The translations under genes and the position numbers were made by a program. The notes below the pieces were generated by a model, which saw only the letters and a program-made list of their open reading frames with translations, was not told the origin of the DNA and searched no databases. From Zygnema cylindricum (Eukaryota; Streptophyta; Zygnematophyceae; Zygnematales; Zygnemataceae), in the NCBI GenBank assembly GCA_037447655.1, contig JBBHKE010002313.1, forward strand, positions 1 to 31,531: a stretch of 31,531 bases of DNA, given 5' to 3'. Of this stretch, positions 20,179 through 27,169 are shown in pieces. Numbering within the stretch: position 1 is the first letter of the stretch; each line of letters starts with the position of its first letter.

Positions 20179-21807
20179 TCAACAATCACCTCCACATGAG
20201 TAGTGAACACTCTTTTCATTGCAAAGTACAATTATGAACATTCCTTGACGACCCTTTTGAGCCATGAAATAAACCTCATTATCCAAGCAAGCTGTGAAGA
20301 TTCCTTTCTTCGTTCCCATTTCGAACTCTTTTTCATCTAGAACAGCTGTAGAAACTAGATTCTTGCTAAGGTGTGGAATGTACAATACATCTGAAAGTGT
20401 TACAATTGAACCTTTTCCATCAATTAGAACCTATAAGTTAACCGATCTAACAAGACTTGTGGTTTTTACTCTACTATCTCCGTACTCTATCTCAACTGTT
20501 AGAATTTTCCTAAATTTAGTAAACCACCTCTTATCTTTGCACATATGCATTGAGGCCCCCGAGTATATGATCCACCAATTCTCGGGTGGATCCTTTTTAT
20601 CTCCGAAAGCACATTTCTGTCCTCGTGGAATGTCGACATGCTTCTCAGTGGTTTTGAGATTAAAGAGAAGCTCCTCAAGCTCCTCTTCTAGTTCGGTTAC
20701 TTCATCTTCTTCTTCGTCATGAACCAAAGTTAGAAAAACCTTTTTATTTCCTCCATCTCTTAAGGAACCTTGTCCATATTTCAGTTGGAGATCTGCAAGT
20801 TTGACACAATTTGCCATATAATGTCCTGGTTTCTCCCAGAAGTGACATAGTCAAGCTCGAGGAGCTCCTCTCCCCTGTCTAACAAATTTGCCACCTCTTT
20901 ATCCTCTTCCTCCAAAGTTTTGATAGGGATCCTTTCCCATTTCCTTATCACGCTTCTACCAATCAGATCTTGCAACCAATACTTGCACACTTGGACTTCC
21001 TCACCTATGTTCTTTGGTGCTCTCATTTACTAAAATCATCCTCACTGTATCATCCCAATTCCAAATGCTATCACCTAAATCCTACGACCTATTAATGATA
21101 TTCTCATACTCTTTAGGTGTTTTCATTATAAATGGATTTACTCTTTGTCTCTCAGACCATGAGTTACCTGCACTCTCTAGCTCTCGAATTAATGCTCCTA
21201 AGTCATTGGAATAATCATTCATACTTCCTCCCTTTTAAGTATAAGCTGAAATCTTATTTTTTGCTAGCTGTTACTACTTCAATGACCCACTCTTATATTT
21301 GTTTACAAGAGATACCCAAATCTGAGAGGAATATCTAACATGCATAAGGGGAATGGCAATACCCTTCACTACACTTTTGAGAATTAAGTGCTTAGCAACC
21401 TTTTCTTTATAGTTCCACTTTTCATACTCTGACCATTCGGTCTGACTCCGTATCACCATTGCTTGTGGTGCAGCTGCCGGTATCGTCTTTAACAAAGGAG
21501 TCCCTCGAGAAGAAACTCCTCCCTTTTCTTCTTCCATGATAATTTCGTCCCCTTCCTCATCATCGTCCGGAATGGTGGCTGATGTTCCGGCAGCTGTTGT
21601 GACGGCTGTTGTGGTGGAGGTGGCAGAAAAACGTGTTCTTTTAAACCCAGGTGGAGTTGGGCATCGAATTTGCCCAGACTCTACGCCCCATAGGTGACTC
21701 TCAAAAAGTTCCCCCTCCATCATCATTTCCCGATAAAGAAATTCTGATCCATCAAATATAGGTACCGTAGAGGGTGGGCCCATAATCAGCAATTCTATGG
21801 TCTCCAT
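20179..21807 (-). pseudogene. Copia family A gag, protease and pre-integrase, decayed
   Basis: Read leftward from the ATG at 21807: METIELL, the PBS-overlapping IMGPPSTVPIFDG, EMMMEGELFESHLWG, a Thr/Ala-rich linker, KVAKHLILKSVVKGI and the capsid C-terminal region. The nucleocapsid reads LCHFWEKPGHYMANC, a CCHC knuckle whose second Cys is Trp, with a TGA just before it. Then an acidic linker, KCAFGDKK and WWIIYSGASMHMC: the protease active-site Asp is Tyr by a single G-to-T change. The last part, IPHLSKNLVSTAVLDEK, is the pre-integrase region. The main open stretches are 21274-21963, 20431-20817 and 20179-20385. The element is cut at about 20165; integrase and RT are absent. Confidence 0.88.
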
Positions 21808-21930
21808 TGACCCACAAAATGAGCAACATATGTAAAGCCTCTTAGATAATGTGTGCCCTTCCCACTTTCCCAATGAATAAGTGCCACCCTCGCATAAAAG
21901 TATTTTGACCACCCCCAACCCGTGAGGGAT
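21788..21930 (-). mobile_element. 3' end of the 5' LTR of the preceding element (truncated)
   Basis: Directly upstream of the PBS (21773-21787, GATTATGGGCCCACC on the minus strand) the sequence matches the U5 of the elements at 28874-29060 and 30180-30345 (TATTCATTGGGAAA, CTTTACATATGTTGCTC, CAATGGAGACC). Similarity stops at about 21930; the promoter part of the LTR is missing. Confidence 0.75.
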
Positions 21931-22047
21931 CGACCGTTGATTTTGGAAAGATTTAAATCTCACTAAATTAGTGTGACGGTTGAAAGGTAGTAATTTGTAG
22001 CGTAAGTTTCACAAGGACATGCGTCATTATTTGAGTATGGTACACGA

Positions 22048-22290
22048 CAACGCAACTGCGACGCAGACGTAACAGCGCAGCTGCAGCGCAGCTATTATAC
22101 AGACAAAACAGGCAGCTGCGACGCAGACAGAATAGCGCAGCTGCAATGCAGACAGGACAACGCAGCTACGGTTATTTTGGATATGATCCGTACAGACAAC
22201 GCACCTGCAGTTATCTTGGATATGATTTGGTACAGGACAACATAGCGGCGGGTGATATCAATTTGATTCGATAGGAGACAGGGCAGCTGC
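22048..22290. repeat. GCAGCTGCGACGCAGAC minisatellite with E-box palindromes
   Basis: Repeated words CAGCTGC and GACGCAGAC with ACA(A/G)CGCA spacers; the palindrome CAGCTG is at 22078, 22113, 22138 and 22284. A second repeated block, TTGGATATGAT, occurs twice (about 22177 and 22217). CAGCTG is an E-box-type site, and its position in the presumed U3 suggests transcriptional control, which is inference. Confidence 0.7.
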
Positions 22291-22764
22291 GATTAATGTG
22301 AATCAAGTCAACAGACTAGATTCATAGGAGTATTAGAAGTGACTTAGCCGACAAGTATTTTTACAACCACTTAGTATAGATTCTGAGTAATATTGAAAAT
22401 ACGATGGTAGATTGGGTTGGCAGGATTATGAACACGTAGATCTCAGTAGGTGGGTTGTTTTTGGACGAACCTCTCCAGTACACTTGTATCAGCGGTACAA
22501 CACCGAGAGTATAAGACTTAGGACTTAGAGCATTTTATGTATCTAGACTTCCAAGTAGTAACTGCAAATTTTTTTTGGGAAACTTCAGAGTATTCTATAT
22601 TGAGCATTGTTAAGTCAATTGTTATGAAACTTTGGGAGTTGTCACAATTTATGTTGCTATATATTGTAATAAAGTTTTTTGAAGTTCTGATGATTGAATA
22701 AGATTTGGTGAGCACTTGAACATAACTATTTGACAGAATTCTTCATAGCTTTTGAGAGTGTATC

Positions 22765-22801
22765 ATGTCAACTTCTACTACTAGTGCTGCTCCTCCACCT
22801 G
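22765..22801 (+). pseudogene. First 12 codons of family B gag, separated by an insertion
   Basis: ATG at 22765 opens MSTSTTSAAPPP and one more base before the A1 element begins. Skipping the insertion and one copy of the target duplication, the frame continues without interruption at 27022 into LVVVKQQVMGLSSR, the conserved gag start. This frame agreement independently confirms the insertion boundaries. Confidence 0.85.
22797..22801. repeat. Target-site duplication, left (ACCTG)
   Basis: ACCTG precedes the LTR start TGTTG; the right copy, ACGTG (27017-27021), follows the LTR end TTTCA. One mismatch, the usual 5-bp length for Copia integrase. Confidence 0.8.
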
Positions 22802-22993
22802 TGTTGATATTTGAGTATTTTCTAGGTCTGTATTAGGATAGAAAAAGAGCAGAGGCGGTCTGCCTCTAACTCCCCTTTCCAAGCCCCCACACTTGTTGTA
22901 GTCACTGAAGGCTGGATAGGGAGCTAGAGCCATGGCTGCCTAGGCTCTCTAGAGAAGACAAGGGGTAAATTAGGTAGACTTACCAAAAGTTAG

Positions 22994-23069
22994 TTGACGG
23001 ACCCAGGAATTGATCCTGGTACCTACCGTCCGTCAATTCGCATTAGCCGTTAGCTCTAGCCGTTATGTC
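22994..23069 (-). other. tRNA-like segment in the 5' LTR, antisense
   Basis: On the minus strand CCAGG-ATCAATT-CCTGG (23003-23019) has the 5-bp stem and 7-base loop of a tRNA T-arm and a near B-box (GGATCAATTCC). It is followed directly by GTCCGTC, which pairs with GACGGAC a few bases upstream like a 7-bp acceptor stem. Farther upstream, GACATAACGGCTAGAGC resembles a D-arm. The related copy at 29609-29671 is closer to tRNA-Arg. A tRNA-derived SINE remnant is the simplest reading. Confidence 0.45.
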
Positions 23070-23605
23070 TAGAACAGATATTACGATATATAGGGTTTGA
23101 CAAATATATAAATTGTTATATGTAGATTAATCCGTTTTACAGCTAATAGATACTTCGTACATAGATACAGTTTAATTTAGTACGAATTACGGTATGGGGG
23201 ACAAACGGATACCGCGCATTTGTTTCGATAGCGAAACAAATACCGCGCGTCGAATTTCAGCGGCTAGGATTATAGCCGGTTTTGATCGGACGGCCACGAT
23301 AGGCGCCGCGATCATGGAAAAGGCATTTTTGGCATTTTACGGTCTTTGTCACGTCAGGTGACACGTGGCGTGATAACATTGGACTACGGGAATTCCGGAG
23401 ATTACAGGAACTAATCGTGATTTGACACGTGTCGACATTTTGGCCATGTCGTACAATTGCCGTACAGAAAGTACACTGGCACCTGTACTTTTCTGTACGA
23501 TACAGTAATTTGATTGGTGCCGTACTTCAGTAGATAGAGTTTTAGAGAGGGTATAGGACTTAGAAAATTTTGGGTAGACAGCTGCCTCTCCCAGAGAGCA
23601 CCCTG

Positions 23606-23612
23606 TATAAAT
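23606..23612 (+). promoter_or_regulatory. TATA box of the A1 5' LTR
   Basis: TATAAAT in the context CCCTGTATAAATGGC. The same place in the other family A LTRs has TATATATA (18273, 30114) or, on the minus strand near 29094-29105, TATTTATAGG. Transcription should begin about 30 bases downstream, giving R just before the conserved TGATTCTTTTTGC. Confidence 0.8.
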
Positions 23613-23676
23613 GGCAAACTTTGGCCAGCCATAACTATCAATTTACTTGACTATTTTCAGTGATTCTTTTTGCTGC

Positions 23677-23692
23677 GGACTCACGGGAGTCC
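23677..23692 (+). other. Conserved leader hairpin GGACTC-ACGG-GAGTCC
   Basis: A 6-bp stem with a 4-base loop about 70 bases after the TATA box. It is retained, with changes partly on both sides of the stem, at 18346-18361, 26712-26727, 29019-29030 (minus) and 30186-30199. This fits an RNA structure in the 5' leader. Confidence 0.6.
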
Positions 23693-23961
23693 AAGCTACA
23701 CAGGGGTGTAGTCGGTTAGAGTTTTTGTCTGCCAGGGTGGCTGTATTTCTAAGGGAAAGTCAAAGTGGGTGAATGTGTCCAAATCTCATATTCTAACTTT
23801 GCATTCTGTGGTGGAACTGAGCACACAGAAAGTGTTATTTCACAGGGGTGAATCAATATTGGGGTTCTGACTGTCAAGGGGTCAATCACTTAGGTTTATA
23901 TTAACTTGGAGTCGGCACTATCTAGATTAGCTTCTTTTGGATCTGCATACTCTGAGGGCCA

Positions 23962-24336
23962 ATGGAGGTCTCAGAATTTCAGGTTATGGGCCCACCATCT
24001 AGGGTGCCTATGTTCGATGGAACAGACTTCACTTATTGGGAGTTTACGATGGCGGGATTGCTTTTCGAGAAGCACTTATGGGGAATTGTTTCGGGACAAG
24101 TGAGATGTCCGCCACCTGGCTTTGGAGGAGCTTACTATGGAGATTTATCTGAGGCTGCCCAGAATATCATCCGGAGATCAGATGCAACGGAAGGTGAAGG
24201 GAAGAATCTTTCCGTGGATGGGGAAATAGGGGAGAAGGAAAAAGGGACACCTATGGTGAGGGGAGCTAGGCTCTCGGCTATGGTACCACATGTAAGGATT
24301 AAAACTGAAGAAAATGACAGAAAAGTATGGGAATAA
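23962..24336 (+). CDS. A1 Gag N-terminal part (ends at an in-frame TAA)
   Basis: The ATG at 23962 is 20 bases before the LTR end, so the first codons (MEVSEFQ) are LTR sequence and the next (VMGPPS) are the PBS. Then come VPMFDGTDFTYWEF and LLFEKHLWGIVSGQVRCP, the capsid N-terminal region of Copia Gag (a [FY]DGxxFxxW-like motif), and a linker. The start is supported by the same MET/MEV opening in the family A copies at 21807 (minus), 28893 (minus) and 30325. The frame stops at TAA 24334-24336 after RKVWE; the same frame then continues openly for 494 codons. Related copies read through this place with KWNYKEKVAKHLIL, so the stop is a lesion or a readthrough site. Confidence 0.8.
   Translation: MEVSEFQVMGPPSRVPMFDGTDFTYWEFTMAGLLFEKHLWGIVSGQVRCPPPGFGGAYYGDLSEAAQNIIRRSDATEGEGKNLSVDGEIGEKEKGTPMVRGARLSAMVPHVRIKTEENDRKVWE
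23982..23997 (+). other. Primer-binding site, half-tRNA(iMet) type
   Basis: GGTTATGGGCCCACCA begins at the first base after the LTR. It is the reverse complement of the anticodon arm of plant-type initiator tRNA-Met (GGTGGGCCCATAACC, from memory), not of the tRNA 3' end. Drosophila copia and yeast Ty5 prime from such internal tRNA-iMet fragments. The site is also coding sequence for gag. Confidence 0.85.
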
Positions 24337-24372
24337 AAAAACACTATAGCAAAACATCTCATACTTAGATAT

Positions 24373-25818
24373 GTGTCTAAGTCGATAGCTATCACTCTTT
24401 TAAGTCTAACCAAGTCTTCAGAGATATGGGAAGTACTAATTCAGATTTATAAGAGTGAGACTATTCAGAGGCAGCAGTTAGTAAAACAGGAAATAGATGC
24501 CTATGTTTATAAAGGCGGTAGCATGATAGAGTTTTGCAATGATATTGCTGCATTATATGTTGAGCTAGCTAGTGCGGGATATGTAGAATTCGAGGAGAGT
24601 AAGATTTATACACTTCTTATGAAACTCCCAAGTGAGGACGAAAACATTATTTATCGTATGCAGGCAATGGATGGCTTCTCATGGACTTGGAGCTTTACCA
24701 TGGGGATAATTCTTGTGAGAGAAAGCACTTTGGAGCTTCGTAGGGGAAAGGACAGGGTCAATGCATTCTCAGCAGGTGGTGATTTGCGGAAGCGTGATGA
24801 GAGGAACGGCGGTGACGAGCAGAAGCGTGATGAGAGGAAGAAAGACAAAGGTAAACCTTCTCGGAACTTTGGTGGAAAAAGAGGGAGAAGAAAAGACACG
24901 GGAGCTTTGAAAAAAGGGGTTTGCTTCTTTTGTAGGGAACCGAGTCATTATATGGAGGAATGCCCTTGTTTGGAAAAACTTAGAAGTTGGAATGTGGATG
25001 AGGAGGACGAAGAGGAAGAGGAGAAAGAGGATGAAGAAAAATTGGAGCTTCTTCACATCGGTAGAATGGGGAAGAGAGAAAAGTACACAGAAATTGGACG
25101 AAGGCAACAGTGTGCTTTTGGAGGTATAAGGGAAGTAATGAGAGAGGAGATACTTGAAGAAGTTCAAAATATTGAGGATAGTTTCATAGATATTTTGGAA
25201 ACAGAAAACTGGTCGGAAAGGGAGATTTCAACGGATTCCGAGGAAAGGGGAGAATTAATTCTAGAGGGGGTTTTAAAGGATAGGGGAGAAGAGAAATATT
25301 TATTGGGAATTAAAATAGAAAGTGATAGTGGAAAGAATTCCATGGGAGACAGTGAGGGAAGTTCAGAAAATAGGGTAATTATCATGGATAAAAATATGAT
25401 TACGGAAGATGTAGATCTTATGAGGAACTTAGTGGGGACTAGTGGTTTTTGGGAATATTTGGAGGTGGATGGATTTGACATCACTACTTGGTGTGATGTC
25501 TCTTGTGAAGATGTGCCTGTGAAAGGGTTATCATCCGGGTATGTGTTGAAGGTTGGAGATGGGGCTGGTTGTTTGAATTTCAAGAGAGAAAGTGGATTTA
25601 GTGTGGTTGGAAAAGGGAAGAGGTGGATAAAATCTTTGCTCGGATTTAAGAAAAATAGGATGTTAAATAAAATGTGTGATACAATTATCATTTCAGTTCA
25701 TTTAATACACTGTGTTAAATACTTAAGTTTTATGAAAGGAAACGGAAAAAGGAAAAAGAAAAGGAAAAAGGGGAGGGGGTGTTTGTTTACTTGTTTGTGG
25801 AAGTTAAAAGAAAAATAG
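24373..25818 (+). CDS. A1 Gag main body: capsid, CCHC knuckle and a unique C-terminal tail
   Basis: 481 open codons in the same frame as 23962-24336. Residues about 1-120 are UBN2-type capsid (SSEIWEVLIQIYKS, GGSMIEFCNDIAALYVELA, LLMKLPSEDENII, the MGIILVRESTLELR helix). A Lys/Arg-rich basic linker follows, then a perfect nucleocapsid knuckle CFFCREPSHYMEEC (C-x2-C-x4-H-x4-C), then an acidic Glu/Asp run. At QQCAFGG (25111-25125), where relatives go on to the protease motif, homology stops. The remaining 230 or so residues match nothing I recognise: a Glu-rich segment, a Trp/Gly/Val-rich segment around GFWEYLEVDGFDITTW, and a very basic end, GKRKKKRKKGRG, resembling a nuclear localisation signal. 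The stop at 25816-25818 is 18 bases before the LTR, just before the polypurine tract. Confidence 0.85.
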   Translation: MSKSIAITLLSLTKSSEIWEVLIQIYKSETIQRQQLVKQEIDAYVYKGGSMIEFCNDIAALYVELASAGYVEFEESKIYTLLMKLPSEDENIIYRMQAMDGFSWTWSFTMGIILVRESTLELRRGKDRVNAFSAGGDLRKRDERNGGDEQKRDERKKDKGKPSRNFGGKRGRRKDTGALKKGVCFFCREPSHYMEECPCLEKLRSWNVDEEDEEEEEKEDEEKLELLHIGRMGKREKYTEIGRRQQCAFGGIREVMREEILEEVQNIEDSFIDILETENWSEREISTDSEERGELILEGVLKDRGEEKYLLGIKIESDSGKNSMGDSEGSSENRVIIMDKNMITEDVDLMRNLVGTSGFWEYLEVDGFDITTWCDVSCEDVPVKGLSSGYVLKVGDGAGCLNFKRESGFSVVGKGKRWIKSLLGFKKNRMLNKMCDTIIISVHLIHCVKYLSFMKGNGKRKKKRKKGRGCLFTCLWKLKEK

Positions 25819-25828
25819 ACTAGAAAAT

Positions 25829-25836
25829 AAGGGGAG
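25829..25836 (+). other. Polypurine tract
   Basis: AAGGGGAG immediately before the TG of the 3' LTR, preceded by GAAAAT. This is the standard plus-strand primer of LTR retrotransposons and fixes the LTR start. Confidence 0.88.
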
Positions 25837-26028
25837 TGTTGATATTTGAGTATTTTCTAGGTCTGTATTAGGATAGAAAAAGAGTTGAGGCGGTCTGCCT
25901 CTAACTCCCCTTTCCAAGCCCCCACACTTGTTGTAGTCACTGAAGGCTGGATAGGGAGCTAGAGCCATGGCTGCCTAGGCTCTCTAGAGAAGACAGGGGG
26001 TAAATTAGGTACACTTACCAAAAGTTAG

Positions 26029-26104
26029 TTGACGGACCCAGGAATTGATCCTGGTACCTACCGTCCGTCAATTCGCATTAGCCGTTAGCTCTAGCCGTTA
26101 TGTC
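26029..26104 (-). other. tRNA-like segment in the 3' LTR, antisense
   Basis: Same sequence as 22994-23069, with the T-arm-like CCAGG-ATCAATT-CCTGG at 26038-26054; the two LTR copies are identical over the stems. Confidence 0.42.
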
Positions 26105-26640
26105 TAGAACTAATATTACGATATATAGGGTTTGACAAATATATAAATTGTTATATGTAGATTAATCCGTTTTACGGCTAATAGATACTTCGTACATAGA
26201 TACAGTTTAATTTAGTACGAAGTACGGTATGGGGGACAAACGGATACCGCGCATTTGTTTCGATAGCGAAACAAATACCGCGCGTCGAATTTCAGCGGCT
26301 AGGATTATAGCCGGTTTTGATCGGACGGCCACGATAGGCGCCGCGATCATGGAAAAGGCATTTTTGGCATTTTACGGTCTTTGTCACGTCAGGTCACACG
26401 TGGCGTGATAACATTGGACTACGGGAATTCCGGAGATTACAGGAACTAATCCTGATTTGACACGTGTCGACATTTTGGCCATGTCGTACAATTGCCGTAC
26501 AGAAAGTACACTGGCACCTGTACTTTTCGGTACGATACAGTAATTTGATTGGTGCCGTACTTCAGTAGATAGAGTTTTAGAGAGGGTATAGGACTTAGAA
26601 AATTTTGGGTAGACAGCTGCCTCTCCCAGAGAGCACCCTG

Positions 26641-26647
26641 TATAAAT
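26641..26647 (+). promoter_or_regulatory. TATA box of the A1 3' LTR
   Basis: TATAAAT at the same LTR position as in the 5' LTR. It could drive transcription outward into the family B gag. Confidence 0.75.
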
Positions 26648-26996
26648 GGCAAACTTTGGCCAGCCATAACTATCAATTTACTTGACCATTTTCAGTGATT
26701 CTTTTTGCTGCGGACTCAGGGGAGTCCAGGCTACACAGGGGTGTAGTCGGTTAGAGTTTTTGTCTGCCAGGGTGGCTGTATTTCTAAGGGAAAGTCAAAG
26801 TGGGTGAATGTGTCCAAATCTCATATTCTAACTTTGCATTCTGTGGTGGAACTGAGCACACAAAAAGTGTTATTTCACAGGGGTGAATCAATATTGGGGT
26901 TCTGACTGTCAAGGGGTCAGTCACTTGGGTTTATATTAACTTGGAGTCGGCACTATCTAGATTAGCTTCTTTTGGATCTGCATACTCTGAGGGCCA

Positions 26997-27169
26997 ATGG
27001 AGGTCTCAGAATTTCAACGTGCACTGGTGGTTGTAAAACAACAAGTTATGGGCCTGTCATCAAGAACTCCTATCTTCTCGGGGGAGAAATATGTTTTTGG
27101 GCCGATACGGTGGAGACTCACTGTGAAAATGTAAATCTTTTGGATATATTGGATGGTTCCCTAGATTAA
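26997..27169 (+). pseudogene. LTR-donated start codon fused to family B gag
   Basis: The ATG of the 3' LTR reads MEVSEFQRALVVVKQQVMGL, passing through the LTR end, the target duplication and into the conserved family B gag start in one frame. The family B PBS-like GTTATGGGCC is at 27045-27054. A missing T in the run at about 27092-27096 shifts the frame at GEKYV; the shifted frame reads FWADTVETH and LLDILDGSLD and ends at TAA 27167-27169. Confidence 0.75.
27017..27021. repeat. Target-site duplication, right (ACGTG)
   Basis: Right partner of ACCTG at 22797-22801, differing at one base. Removing the element and one copy restores the family B gag frame. Confidence 0.8.

Larger units (their letters stand above)
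21960..22801 (+). mobile_element. Family B 5' LTR region, left part, cut by the family A1 insertion
   Basis: This lies upstream of the family B gag ATG at 22765. Its left end is uncertain, somewhere between 21931 and about 22030. It carries a CAGCTG-rich repeat (22048-22290) and a long AT-rich run into the ATG. By analogy with family A, the LTR should extend past the ATG to just before the PBS at 27045, i.e. it is now split by the 4.2-kb insertion. Confidence 0.5.
22802..23981 (+). repeat. A1 5' LTR
   Basis: 1180 bp, TG...CA ends. It contains an antisense tRNA-like segment (22994-23069), a TATA box (23606-23612), the leader hairpin (23677-23692) and the gag ATG (23962). Compared with other family A copies the part after the hairpin is about 150 bp longer. 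Confidence 0.95.
22802..27016 (+). mobile_element. Complete non-autonomous Copia-type LTR retrotransposon (A1, 4215 bp)
   Basis: Two 1180-bp direct repeats starting TGTTG and ending TTTCA flank 1855 bp of internal DNA. A 16-nt PBS (23982-23997) directly follows the left LTR and a polypurine tract (25829-25836) directly precedes the right LTR. About 17 substitutions and no net indel separate the LTRs (roughly 98.6% identity by eye), so the insertion is young compared with all other elements here. The only coding content is gag plus a unique tail; protease, integrase, RT and RNase H are absent, so its movement must have relied on proteins from relatives. It sits in codon 13 of a family B gag. 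Confidence 0.93.
25837..27016 (+). repeat. A1 3' LTR
   Basis: Same length and ends as the 5' LTR, with TATAAAT at 26641-26647, the hairpin at 26712-26727 and an ATG at 26997. It is followed by the right target duplication ACGTG. The ATG is in frame with the interrupted family B gag. Confidence 0.95.

Noticed and set aside
20781-21026. 81-codon minus frame and its relative at 31149-31343 as separate proteins
   Set aside because: They are off-frame readings of the conserved nucleocapsid region; similarity between them is explained by the true gag frame.
22994-23069. Functional tRNA gene
   Set aside because: No anticodon arm or full cloverleaf and only partial A and B boxes; reported as tRNA-like instead.
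23411-23641. Identical 76-codon frames in both LTRs (also 26446-26676)
   Set aside because: They are LTR promoter sequence read backwards across the TATA box; repeated only because the LTR is repeated.
25164-25691. 175-codon antisense frame opposite the Gag tail
   Set aside because: The sense frame is continuous with a clear Gag and ends at the polypurine tract; the antisense frame has no motif and reflects codon bias of the sense strand.
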